Of a DNA stretch of 64,000 nt, positions 31,201 through 39,766 are shown one piece after another. The notes under the pieces are model-generated. The model worked only from the letters and a program-made list of their open reading frames with translations. It was not told where the DNA came from and searched no databases. The DNA is from Litoribaculum gwangyangense (GTDB taxonomy: Bacteria; Bacteroidota; Bacteroidia; Flavobacteriales; Flavobacteriaceae). How positions within the stretch are numbered: position 1 is the first letter of the stretch; each line of letters starts with the position of its first letter. Location of the stretch: the NCBI RefSeq assembly GCF_039543505.1, contig NZ_BAABJW010000003.1, positions 1 through 64,000 on the forward strand. The letters run 5' to 3'. A program made the translations under genes and the position numbers.

Positions 31201-33685
31201 TTATTGGGTTGCTATTACAATTAACCTCAACCAAATTAGTGTTATTGCTAATATCCAAAGTGGTTATATCATTGTTGGAACAATCAAGTTCTTCTAAGTT
31301 CGTATTTAATGATATGTTTAGATCGGTTAAGTTATTATTCGCACAAAATAGTTTTGTTAAACTTACTGTTCCAGAAGTATTTAGTAGTCCATTAGTATTT
31401 GCAGGATTATTGGTTAAAAAATAATTGGAACCACAATAAAGATTTTGCAAATTACCCATATTGCTCACATCCAATTCATCTAAGTAATTGTTACCACAAT
31501 CCAATTCTGTTAATGATACAAAAGCTTTAATGCCTTCAAGACTTTCAATATTTTTACTATTGACATTCAATGAGGTTAAATACTCAATATTAGCCGTTAA
31601 AACTTGATTATCCAAAGCTCCAGAATCGATTCCCAAATCAATTAAAGCCCGTTCAAAATTGTTATCTGGAATGGGCGTGTATCTATTGTTGGCACAATCG
31701 TCATTATAACTCGCCGTGGCGTCTTTTAACCAACTTCCAGGGATGCTTCCTATGACGGCAGTATCCACATTTATACAAAACAAATTAGAATTGTTGGTAG
31801 CATTGAACGTGGTTACATTGATGTTATTTCCATTTCTGATATCCAAAAATTCCAATGCATTATTATTACAAATAATGCTTGTTAAGGCAGTATTTTCGGT
31901 TAAGTCTAATTGAATAATAGCATTATTGGAACAATTTAAAGTAGTTAATGCTAAAAAATCTTCAATACCAGTTAAATCGGTAATATTGTAACCGCTTACA
32001 TTTAAATTAGCTACTCCAACAATATTAGCAGTTGGAACATAACTATTGAGGGTTCCAGTATCAAAACCTAAGTCAATTAAGGCTTGCTCAAAAGCATCAT
32101 CGGGCACATAGGTTCCACAATTAATTGCATAAGATGCAGATGCATCAACAGCCCAAGTAACACCCCCAGGCACAGTTCCAGTATCAGTTTCAATACAAGA
32201 AAGGTTTGGATTATTTATAGCACTAAAATTAGCAAGATTTCCGTTTTGACCATTTTTTAAATTTAAAACTTCAAGGGTATTGGAATCGCAATTAAGATTA
32301 GTTAAAGCAGGATGATTGCTTAAATTCAATGATTTTATATTGTTGTTAGAGCAATTCAAATTATTGATCGATAGATTGTTGCTCAAATCTAAGCCAGATA
32401 ACGTATTATTAGAAACATTCAGAATTGTGAGATTGGTATTGTTACTCAAATCTAAATTAGTTAAGCCATTAGATGAAGCATTCAAATTCACCAACGAGGC
32501 ATTGTTGGAAAGATTGATTTCATCTAAATTATTATTGATACAATTAAGTGTTTGTAACGCAATAAAATCTTCAATTCCTATTAAACCATTAATATTTGAA
32601 TTTGAAATATCAAGCGTTGTAATTGGATTAATATTTGATGTTAACACCAAATTATCCAACACCGTATCATAACCCAAATCAATTAAAGCTTGCTCAAAAT
32701 TATCATCCGGCACATAGGTGTAAATATCAGTACAGGTAGTATCTGAATAGTAAGCCCAATCATCTTTCATCCAATTAGAGTTAGGCGTAAAACCCGAATC
32801 TACTTGAATACAAAATAAATCAGGATTGTCCTGGGAATTAAATGAGGTTAGTAAATTGTTATAACCATTGGCAACAATTAAAGAATTTAGTTGATTATTT
32901 GATATATTAATGGATGATGCGCCCTGACAAGCAGTAACTGGATCGGTTTGTGGGTCTGGGCAAATTACCGTATTAATGGTACTTAAATCTAAAGTAGTTA
33001 ATAAATTATTGGAAGCGTCTAGTGTTTTTAGATTGGTATTTGCCGATAGATTTAAGTTAGAGATTTGATTGGAAGCGCAAAATAAACTTTCCAGATTTGA
33101 ATTGTTATTTACATTCAAAACACTTAATCTATTACTTGAAATTGCTAAAGAGGTTAACTCGGTATTTTGACTTACATCTATGGCACTAATTCTATTATTA
33201 GAACAAGTCAGACTTTTTAAAAGAGAATTATTGGCAACATTAATTGCAGTAATTTGATTATTAGAGCAATCCAAATCCTCTAAATTGGAATTAGACGTTA
33301 CATCTAAACTTAACAATTGATTAGAACTACAGAGTAAAGACTTTAAGTTTGCATTATTTGAAATATCAAGACTTACTAAATTATTGTTATTACATATTAA
33401 TGTTTCCAATGCATCAAAATCCTGAATTCCGGAAAGTGTGTCAATGTTTAAATTACTAACATTTAAAATAAGCACAGAATTGATCCTGTTCGTTAAAACC
33501 AAACCATTACCATCTACTCCATCTCCCATACTTGAGCTATCTCCAATATTTACCGTATTTCCATTGGCATCATGAGTTTCTAAATAATTTTCAAAATTAG
33601 CATCTGGTATAGACGTATTTTGTGACCACATCATGGATACGGCAAAAAAAGAAACTAAAAAGAATGTTAGATTGTTGTTTTTCAT
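28277..33685 (-). CDS. Giant LRR surface protein with T9SS sorting tail
   Basis: 1802 residues. Signal peptide 1-21. Six large modules each begin with an IPDxNFE/YVPDDxFEQALIxLGxD segment and continue as leucine-rich repeats of the LxxLDLSNNxxL type. Near the C-terminus is a thrombospondin type 3-like calcium motif (DADNDGVANADDQCP), then a short beta domain and a type IX secretion tail starting VFVYPNPFQES and ending TFKIVKK. It should be secreted through the outer membrane and anchored outside, as an adhesin or binding protein. It is transcribed after the tail-fibre-like gene (24-nt gap) and overlaps the next lipoprotein gene. Confidence 0.9.
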   Translation of the reverse strand: MKNNNLTFFLVSFFAVSMMWSQNTSIPDANFENYLETHDANGNTVNIGDSSSMGDGVDGNGLVLTNRINSVLILNVSNLNIDTLSGIQDFDALETLICNNNNLVSLDISNNANLKSLLCSSNQLLSLDVTSNSNLEDLDCSNNQITAINVANNSLLKSLTCSNNRISAIDVSQNTELTSLAISSNRLSVLNVNNNSNLESLFCASNQISNLNLSANTNLKTLDASNNLLTTLDLSTINTVICPDPQTDPVTACQGASSINISNNQLNSLIVANGYNNLLTSFNSQDNPDLFCIQVDSGFTPNSNWMKDDWAYYSDTTCTDIYTYVPDDNFEQALIDLGYDTVLDNLVLTSNINPITTLDISNSNINGLIGIEDFIALQTLNCINNNLDEINLSNNASLVNLNASSNGLTNLDLSNNTNLTILNVSNNTLSGLDLSNNLSINNLNCSNNNIKSLNLSNHPALTNLNCDSNTLEVLNLKNGQNGNLANFSAINNPNLSCIETDTGTVPGGVTWAVDASASYAINCGTYVPDDAFEQALIDLGFDTGTLNSYVPTANIVGVANLNVSGYNITDLTGIEDFLALTTLNCSNNAIIQLDLTENTALTSIICNNNALEFLDIRNGNNINVTTFNATNNSNLFCINVDTAVIGSIPGSWLKDATASYNDDCANNRYTPIPDNNFERALIDLGIDSGALDNQVLTANIEYLTSLNVNSKNIESLEGIKAFVSLTELDCGNNYLDELDVSNMGNLQNLYCGSNYFLTNNPANTNGLLNTSGTVSLTKLFCANNNLTDLNISLNTNLEELDCSNNDITTLDISNNTNLVEVNCNSNPITNLSTATVINTSLLKMSCSSNALNTLLVTNYSALTTLNCRSNTLTQLDITSNSALEVLDFSDNDLADVNLSGKTNLIAVSGSQNQLVEINDLTSPVLESLILDSNQITQLNILNNFPNLKQLSLNNNQLSDLNISTNNNLIELNVSNNQTTALQLPNNLNQLKTFNCSNNLITGDFDLTTLGTGTCPTKNQNNPLDFCPDSITINVSGNQLEFVNIQNGINSEIINFSATNNPNLTCIQVDDINNIGASWLKDATAQYSVDCRFGETYVPDDNFEQALITLGYDAGPLDDYILTATIEVITNLDVSGNNIADLTGIQDFIALQNLDFSSNAVNTVDLSQNINLTQINASNNSLANLDLSSNPNLINLNISNNLFTEFDASVIPTLQVFNGDSNQIIDLDFQLNTALTNVSCLSNVLESLNLKNGQNTSLLNLNVQNNATLTCIETDTGNAPGGVNWLKDATASYSVECHYGETYVPDDAFEQALISLGYDSGTLDDYVLTSNISNITSLNVSNQGIIDLTGIEDFLGLSSLNITGNAITNVDVSANILLTNLDASGNGFTGIDVTSNVNLITLNLSNNSLAQMDLNSNVNLVSLNVSENVLTSLNVDALVSLQTLNCSNNQLDSLQVINNLNLTSLYCQSNLFVSDQLNIQNGNNQNLKIFNATNNPLLSCILVDDPFTVITNANGDFDGWFKDATANYQTVCADADNDGVANADDQCPNTPFGDVVDLFGCSILSLPNNNFTILITSETCLNNNDGKINISTLQYYNYTATLTKDDFNKAYYFTNEIDILNLLAGTYEMCITIEEWPDYISCYDIVISQPEPLSVLTGKINNGKTVSIDMSGSSSYNINFNGLKFNTTNSKITLNLQEGKNSIKVSTDFECQGIYEETILVSDKVFVYPNPFQESINLYLGNMDKENIHVNMYSYLGQLIYSKDIVNHNLDTVDIDTSHLSDGIYTVSVQSKSSVSTFKIVKK

Positions 33686-33709
33686 AAACTTGACTAGAAG
33701 CCTTATTGC

Positions 33710-35932
33710 TTAATGTCTGCCCTTTTTATCAATCGCTTTATGATAATGTACTTGCTTATCTAATTTTTTCTGAATCTCATCAATAAAACGCTCTCTGAAC
33801 TCTGTATCGTTATCAATCCTTTCAAAAAACTCTCTGTTTCTATCATATTCTCCAAACTCAGTCATTGTTTTTCTGGCGTATGCTAACCCATCTTCTATGT
33901 CCTGTCTGGTTATTTCGAAATAAATGATTTCTGTTTCAACAGCTTCAATTACTGTAACCTTTCTGTCCGAATGGCTGTTATGCACTACTTTTTCTCCTTC
34001 ATTTGTAGTCGAATCTGAACTAACTTCACTACTAACTACATGTCCTGATTCAATTCTTGAAATATTTGTCAATATTTCTTCTATTTGTCTTTTTAGAGTG
34101 TTGATTTCTTGAGCCTGTTCGTTCACTTTGTTTTCTAGCTTCCCAAGAATTAAACCACTATCGTTTCTATTTAATCCAACCGCTACATTTATTAAACTAA
34201 AGCCAAAAGAAACATCACTTTCAGACCATGCGACACCCACAATATCTTTAATTTGGTTTATAGTTATTAAGGAAGGTTTTACTGCGATACCAATTCCATC
34301 ATTTTTTCCACTAGGAATTATGTAATCTCCAATATTTACTTTTCCAAAAACTTTAACAGGAACTTGCCCCATAAAAGCCACTTTTTCATATTGGTTTTCT
34401 TCATTTTGCTGTGGCATATTACCCAAAACAATGGGTTTATATGAAACCACCATAATTCTCTCTGCACCAGCTAAATTTTTTGATATTTTACCGCCTTTAA
34501 CACCAACAACATCTCCATAAGTCATTTTTTCACCTATATTTTCTCTCAATAGATATTCGGCATAATCTCCAGCACCAGAAGCATAAGTAACTCCTTGAAA
34601 GGTATCCTTATTGTTATTGTAAGTAACCAAATTATCAATGGCTATAACCTCTCCAGCAATGGCAACTGCGGTTTTAACTGCCTCAGCTACAAGTCTGAAT
34701 TTAGTACTAATAATAAATGATGGAGGCGGAAGTGCAACACATGGAATTGGACCTACACATGGAGCTGCTGCTGAAGCTGCAGCTAAATTATCGGCAACAG
34801 CGACGGCTGTATCCCAAACTGCTGATAGCACATCAAAACTGGCATCAAAAATATCATATTGAAGAGATCTTTGATCAAAGTTATAATCTGCGTTATTAGT
34901 ATATTCAGAAGGAGTTTCTCCTTCAATCCTTCCCCACATAGTCGGATTAGTAGTGGTCATATTAGCTCCAGACATTGCTGGACTGGAAGAGGCAGTAGTA
35001 TCCCAAAATGAAATAAAATTATTTTTATTAGTTCTACTTTCATTTACCACTATGGCTATTCCTTGCTGACCACCTTCAATTTTTAATGGGTAATTGTTAA
35101 TATCCGTATCATCATCACCATCTAAACTTGAGGTTATGGTAATTTGAGAATCTGAATTCATTGCAATGCTGCCATTTAATTCAGATGAATTATTTACTGT
35201 TAAATCTTCAACCGTTAAACCTGTAAATGAGGATTCTCCTACTACTGTTAGGCTTCCATTGAGAACAGTAGGTGCGTTATCATCTGGCAATCCTGTAGCT
35301 ACTCCAACATTTAATGCCCCAGATAAATTGGTAGTACTTTGATTATTTACGTTTAAATCGCTATTTAAATTGGTAACACCATCTACTGTTAAATCCCCTG
35401 TTAAATTACTTTCGTTACCGCCATCAACCAAAAGAGTACTGTTTAAAGTTGTTGGACCTCCAACGGTTAGCTCCCTGTTTAAAAAGGTGTCATCATCAAC
35501 ATCTAAAGTACCGGTTGCTGTAATGTTTCTATGGTAAGCATAAGGCACAAAAGTTAGCACCTCTCTGCTCATATCTATGTAACCATCGCCATTACCAAAA
35601 TTAATTTCAACTTTTAAATCTTTTGGCGTACCATCCCAACTTATTTTTTCAAAATTATCATGTTCTACCGCTCCTATTATAAGGTTGATTCTACCAAATT
35701 CATCTGTAGTAGTGGTTTGTATTTCCTCAAACTCTACTTGATTTCCTGAATCAAAAATGATGAATTTAACAGCTACATTAGCATTTGGTAAATAGTTGCC
35801 TTCTGAATCTACACCTGGTAATTCTAAAACATCGGGTGCAATAATAACAGCTTGATAACTAAGGCCATCAGTCTGCGCAAACAATCTAAATGTTATTAGA
35901 AGAAATATTCCTAAGGTTAGTATATGTTTCAT
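33710..35932 (-). CDS. Tail-fibre-like secreted protein with G2-type chaperone-like domain
   Basis: 740 residues. Signal peptide to about residue 19. The N-terminal beta domain (LSYQAVIIAP ... FVPYAYH) is typical of flavobacterial secreted proteins. It is followed by short degenerate repeats of the LxGxLTVDGxTxLNSxL kind, as in trimeric beta-helix fibres. From about 455, GDYAEYLLREN and GVKGGKISKN resemble the Peptidase_G2/intramolecular-chaperone region of phage tail spikes. A coiled coil at about 610-640 and a charged end follow. No T9SS tail is visible. It lies in the surface-protein cluster with 24-nt and 22-nt gaps. Confidence 0.65.
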   Translation of the reverse strand: MKHILTLGIFLLITFRLFAQTDGLSYQAVIIAPDVLELPGVDSEGNYLPNANVAVKFIIFDSGNQVEFEEIQTTTTDEFGRINLIIGAVEHDNFEKISWDGTPKDLKVEINFGNGDGYIDMSREVLTFVPYAYHRNITATGTLDVDDDTFLNRELTVGGPTTLNSTLLVDGGNESNLTGDLTVDGVTNLNSDLNVNNQSTTNLSGALNVGVATGLPDDNAPTVLNGSLTVVGESSFTGLTVEDLTVNNSSELNGSIAMNSDSQITITSSLDGDDDTDINNYPLKIEGGQQGIAIVVNESRTNKNNFISFWDTTASSSPAMSGANMTTTNPTMWGRIEGETPSEYTNNADYNFDQRSLQYDIFDASFDVLSAVWDTAVAVADNLAAASAAAPCVGPIPCVALPPPSFIISTKFRLVAEAVKTAVAIAGEVIAIDNLVTYNNNKDTFQGVTYASGAGDYAEYLLRENIGEKMTYGDVVGVKGGKISKNLAGAERIMVVSYKPIVLGNMPQQNEENQYEKVAFMGQVPVKVFGKVNIGDYIIPSGKNDGIGIAVKPSLITINQIKDIVGVAWSESDVSFGFSLINVAVGLNRNDSGLILGKLENKVNEQAQEINTLKRQIEEILTNISRIESGHVVSSEVSSDSTTNEGEKVVHNSHSDRKVTVIEAVETEIIYFEITRQDIEDGLAYARKTMTEFGEYDRNREFFERIDNDTEFRERFIDEIQKKLDKQVHYHKAIDKKGRH

Positions 35933-35954
35933 GTTTGGTAAATTTTAATACTGA

Positions 35955-36470
35955 TTATTTTTTTATGAGTTTTACATTAAAGCGTCTATTGTTTGATAAA
36001 ACCTTTAAAAGATAAGAGCCACTGGAAATATTATCGAGTTGCAATTGAATATTTTTTGATGGAGCATATTTGTTGGAAAAAATGAGTTTTCCTGACAAAT
36101 CAAAAACCAAAACATCAATATCTCTTTCCATATCTTCATTGAAAGAAATAGAAACCGATTCCTCAAAAGGATTAGGGTAAATGGTTGCCAATAAATCATT
36201 GTTTTTAAAAACCTCATCAACGACTTTAATTTTGCTCACAGGCTGTTGGTAGCCATGCCTTAAATAATAGCCATTTTTATTTGAAGTACCTATGACACTG
36301 GATTGACCAATACTTTGACTCACTATGTAGTTACCTTTTGAGGTTGCTATTTTTTGTGATGATCCACCAGAACCCATATTGGAACGTGTAATTTTGTAAG
36401 TGTTTTTATTTTGGGCTTGTATTGAAAAAACAAAACATAAAATGCAAACTAAAAGTAAATTTATTTTCAT
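35955..36470 (-). CDS. Short T9SS type A sorting-domain protein
   Basis: 171 residues. Signal peptide 1-19, a short middle part (GGSSQKIATSKGNYIVSQSIGQ) and a type IX sorting domain starting TIYPNPFEESV and ending FNVKLIKK. The cargo part is very small, under 80 residues, so the protein may be a structural surface component rather than an enzyme. It sits directly upstream of the tail-fibre-like gene (22 nt), in the same direction. Confidence 0.82.
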   Translation of the reverse strand: MKINLLLVCILCFVFSIQAQNKNTYKITRSNMGSGGSSQKIATSKGNYIVSQSIGQSSVIGTSNKNGYYLRHGYQQPVSKIKVVDEVFKNNDLLATIYPNPFEESVSISFNEDMERDIDVLVFDLSGKLIFSNKYAPSKNIQLQLDNISSGSYLLKVLSNNRRFNVKLIKK

Positions 36471-36586
36471 GAATTTTATCTTTGAGAGTTAATGTAATAA
36501 CCATTTATTGATAACTAAGTTAATACAAAAACCGTGTTGTTAAATGGGTGTCCATACTTTGTCCACCTTAAAATGTATTTATAGTA

Positions 36587-37231
36587 TTAAAAATCACAAA
36601 AACAATTGGGAAGGTTTATTATAAAACCTATCCCAAACTGATGTGCATTCAATTTTAATTTTTCGGCATTTTCGCCACTACTTATCAATACAGATTTTCC
36701 ATATGAATATCCCGCATAAATTGCTGTACTATTTGATATGGGATATTGAATCCCTAAACCCACTCGTAAAAAAAGAATGTTGTTATTGAATTCTTCTTCA
36801 CCAACCAAATCAAAAACATCATTATTTATGGTTTGATTCCCTCTTATTAAAAATTCTGAAGCAATAGATCCTTTAACATAAAATGATAAATCCCTTAATT
36901 GAAATATTCTATAATCCAAACCTGCTTTTATACCCAGATAACTCACATCCCATTCAAAAAAATTGTCTACACTGCTTTCACTTCCAATAGCACCATAATT
37001 GTTATATGTAAGACCCAAAGCCAGAAATAGTGTTTTTTCATTATTGATAACTTGTCTGTATCCCATTCCAAAATATGAGTCTGATTTCGACAATAAATTA
37101 TTTAATGGAAGCCCTTGAGAATTTGTATAGTCAAAAGAAGAAACAGTCGAACCAAGTTCCATGTACAATTGCTGACTGAAGCCCGAAATCCCAATTAAAA
37201 AAATAAGATTTGCTAGTAATTTTTTTTTCAT
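36587..37231 (-). CDS. Outer-membrane beta-barrel protein
   Basis: 214 residues. Signal peptide 1-19, followed by alternating amphipathic strands (YMELGSTVSSFDY, GIQYPISNSTAIYAGYSYG) and a final strand FGIGFIINL: an eight-stranded OmpA/OmpW-like barrel. It is the first gene of the surface-protein cluster and could help to place the secreted products at the outer membrane; that is inferred from position only. Confidence 0.75.
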   Translation of the reverse strand: MKKKLLANLIFLIGISGFSQQLYMELGSTVSSFDYTNSQGLPLNNLLSKSDSYFGMGYRQVINNEKTLFLALGLTYNNYGAIGSESSVDNFFEWDVSYLGIKAGLDYRIFQLRDLSFYVKGSIASEFLIRGNQTINNDVFDLVGEEEFNNNILFLRVGLGIQYPISNSTAIYAGYSYGKSVLISSGENAEKLKLNAHQFGIGFIINLPNCFCDF

Positions 37232-37430
37232 AAAAATGTATATCCAGCCAATATAACTTGTAGCTAACTACTAAACAAATAAATATCTACCAAGTCCATA
37301 ATTTGTCTATAACCTGTAATGTAGATTTATCGCTTGACTGGTAAAACTTTATTTATATAGTACAATCCAAAATAGCTCAAAAATTTATAAGTGGCAATTT
37401 TTTAGTTAATTTTACAATATAATTTTTTAG

Positions 37431-38225
37431 ATGGTGATAGAATTCTTATTAACAAGTGATGCTATAATGGCATTACTTACTTTAACATTTTTAGAAATAA
37501 TTTTAGGAATAGACAACATTGTGTTTATTTCCATTGCTGCCAATAAACTGCCCGAACACCAACGTTCCAAGGCCACCACTATTGGGCTGTTTTTGGCAAT
37601 GGCGCAACGTATAGTCCTTTTGTTTTTTGTTAGTTTTTTAATAGGTCTTAAAGAACCTTTTTACAACATTAATTTGTCTTGGCTGCAAATAGGAGTAAGT
37701 TGGCAAAGTATTATATTATTTTTAGGTGGTCTCTTCTTGATTTATAAAAGTACCTCAGAAATTCACGAAAAAGTGGAAAACCCAAATCTTGATGAAAACA
37801 GCATGAATAAAAAGAAACTAAAGAGTCTTTCTCAAGCCATATTTCAAATACTGATTATAGATTTCATTTTTTCCATAGATTCTATTTTAACTGCTGTAGG
37901 CATGACCAATGGTTTACATCCTAACCACAATTACAATCTGGTTCTCATGATTATTGCGGTGATGATCTCCATTGGTATTATGATTGGTTTTGCAAACCCC
38001 ATCAGAAAATTTATTGACACGCACCCCAGCGTTCAATTGTTAGGCTTAGCCTTCTTAATACTCATAGGTTTTATGCTAATAACGGAAGCTGCACACCTAT
38101 CACATACTAATTTTTTTGGAAACCAGGTTGGAGCCATTCCAAAAGGCTACTTATACTTCGCCATTGCTTTTTCATTATTTGTTGAATTTTTGAATTTCAA
38201 AATTCGAAAGAAAAATAACGCTTAA
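37431..38225 (+). CDS. TerC family integral membrane protein
   Basis: 264 residues, about seven transmembrane helices. The TerC signature is clear: LEIILGIDNIVFIS near the N-terminus and IDFIFSIDSILTAVGM in the second half, each with an acidic residue in the membrane that is thought to bind metal. TerC proteins are linked to tellurite resistance and to metal (manganese) export or metalation of exported enzymes. It is monocistronic, divergent from the surface cluster. Confidence 0.92.
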   Translation: MVIEFLLTSDAIMALLTLTFLEIILGIDNIVFISIAANKLPEHQRSKATTIGLFLAMAQRIVLLFFVSFLIGLKEPFYNINLSWLQIGVSWQSIILFLGGLFLIYKSTSEIHEKVENPNLDENSMNKKKLKSLSQAIFQILIIDFIFSIDSILTAVGMTNGLHPNHNYNLVLMIIAVMISIGIMIGFANPIRKFIDTHPSVQLLGLAFLILIGFMLITEAAHLSHTNFFGNQVGAIPKGYLYFAIAFSLFVEFLNFKIRKKNNA

Positions 38226-38278
38226 TTTTTAACATTTATTTATGCAAATAGCTATTTGATTACTAGTTTATTAGCTCG

Positions 38279-38286
38279 TAAATTTG
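38279..38286 (+). promoter_or_regulatory. -7 promoter box TAAATTTG
   Basis: It matches TAnnTTTG, 33 nt before ATG 38320. The box lies across an upstream TTG codon of the same frame (38284), so that codon cannot be the start. The box decides the gene start. Confidence 0.55.
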
Positions 38287-38319
38287 TATCTTAAAGCCAC
38301 TATTTTAATTTATATTGCT

Positions 38320-39579
38320 ATGAAAAAATTAATTAGATTATTAGTCATTTACATCGTTCCTCTTATAATAATAAGCTTTAATTCCAATGCTCAAAATGAA
38401 GAAGCATTCAAAGAACTTAAAGGTATAATAATAGATGCCAATACAAATGACCCTTTAATGTTTACAGATATTGTCATTAAAAATTCTAACATTAGTACCG
38501 TAACCAATACTGATGGGGAATTTCTGTTAAAAATACCTGAATCTTTTTTTGATGGTATATTAACGTTCACTCACTTAGGTTATGAAAAAAAAGAAATTCT
38601 AATCTCATCAATAGGAGAGAACGATAAAATAGCCCTATCTCCAGCCATAACTGAATTAGAAGCCATTAGTATAACCACGACTTCTAAAGAAGCTAAAGAC
38701 CTAGTTATTGAAATGCTGAATAAAAAAAGTAAGTTATACAATACCAATAATACCTTGATGACGGCTTTTTACAGAGAAACCATAAAAAAAAGAAGGCGCA
38801 ATGCCTCACTTTCCGAGGCTGTTGTTAAAATCCATAAACAACCCTATGATAATTTAAAGAAAGATTATATCGAACTTGTTAAAGCTCGCAAAAAAACGGA
38901 TTACTCAAAACTAGATACTTTAGCTTTAAAACTTCAAGGTGGCCCATTTAGCAATCTTTACACAGATATAATTAAGTATCCTGAATATATTTTTACTGAA
39001 GAAGATATTCCTTCATACAACTTTAGTTACGGGCAATCTACACGCATCAATGATAAGTTGATTTATGTTGTGAACTTTCAACAGAAAGAAAATATCTCAA
39101 CCCCATTATATTTTGGAAAACTATATATTGATGCTAATACGCTTGCGCTTACCAATGCTGTTTATAGCTTAAATGTATCCAATAGGGAACTTTCTAGCCA
39201 AATGTACGTGCGAAAAAAACCCAGAAAAGTCGATGTATATCCAACTGAGGCTACTTACAGAGTTAATTACAGAACCACTAACGGAAAATGGCACTATTCA
39301 TATAGTAACATCTCATTAACCTTTAAAGTGAACTGGAGAGGCAAACTGTTTAACAGTATCTATACCTTAAACAGTGAAATGGCTATAACAGATTGGGAAA
39401 TAAAGGACAACAATATGGTGAAAACAAAAATAGATTTAATTCGTCCAACAACCATTATGACTGATAGAGCTTCAGGTTTTTCAGACCCTAGATTTTGGGG
39501 GGCATATAATATTATTGAGCCTGAAAAGTCCATCGAATCTGCCATCAAAAAAATACAGAAACAATTAAAAAGAACCTAA
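38320..39579 (+). CDS. Carboxypeptidase-regulatory-like domain protein
   Basis: 419 residues from ATG 38320. Signal peptide to about residue 24. Residues 30-110 form a CarboxypepD_reg-like beta sandwich (GIIIDANTNDPLMFTDIVIKN, TNTDGEFLLKIP, THLGYEKKEI). The long C-terminal region (YNTNNTLMTAFYRETIKK, FNSIYTLNSEMAITDWE) is shared by flavobacterial outer-membrane-associated proteins of unknown role. A paralogue of the same layout lies at 52943. Probably periplasmic or outer-membrane bound. Confidence 0.8.
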   Translation: MKKLIRLLVIYIVPLIIISFNSNAQNEEAFKELKGIIIDANTNDPLMFTDIVIKNSNISTVTNTDGEFLLKIPESFFDGILTFTHLGYEKKEILISSIGENDKIALSPAITELEAISITTTSKEAKDLVIEMLNKKSKLYNTNNTLMTAFYRETIKKRRRNASLSEAVVKIHKQPYDNLKKDYIELVKARKKTDYSKLDTLALKLQGGPFSNLYTDIIKYPEYIFTEEDIPSYNFSYGQSTRINDKLIYVVNFQQKENISTPLYFGKLYIDANTLALTNAVYSLNVSNRELSSQMYVRKKPRKVDVYPTEATYRVNYRTTNGKWHYSYSNISLTFKVNWRGKLFNSIYTLNSEMAITDWEIKDNNMVKTKIDLIRPTTIMTDRASGFSDPRFWGAYNIIEPEKSIESAIKKIQKQLKRT

Positions 39580-39675
39580 AAAATATTAATCTGCTAAAGT
39601 GATAGCTTGAGTCACTTTAAAACTTAGAGTCTTAAATTTTCTCTAAAATGTTAATATTTTATACTTTTTATCGAA

Positions 39676-39683
39676 TATATTTG
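39676..39683 (+). promoter_or_regulatory. -7 promoter box TATATTTG
   Basis: An exact TAnnTTTG match in an AT-rich stretch, 84 nt before ATG 39767. The long leader between box and start has no other obvious feature. Confidence 0.45.
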
Positions 39684-39766
39684 CATTTTATCGTATTTTT
39701 GATAAATCTTATTAGATTTGAATGCCATTTGGCTTTATATCAAATCTAGCTTTAAAGACAAAACCA

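Noticed and set aside
29820..32672. Open frames on the + strand inside the LRR gene
   Set aside because: They are antisense shadows of the repetitive LRR coding sequence and have no promoter or recognisable domain.
38284..38319. TTG 38284 as start of the CarboxypepD_reg-like gene
   Set aside because: The codon lies inside the -7 box TAAATTTG. ATG 38320 opens a proper signal peptide.
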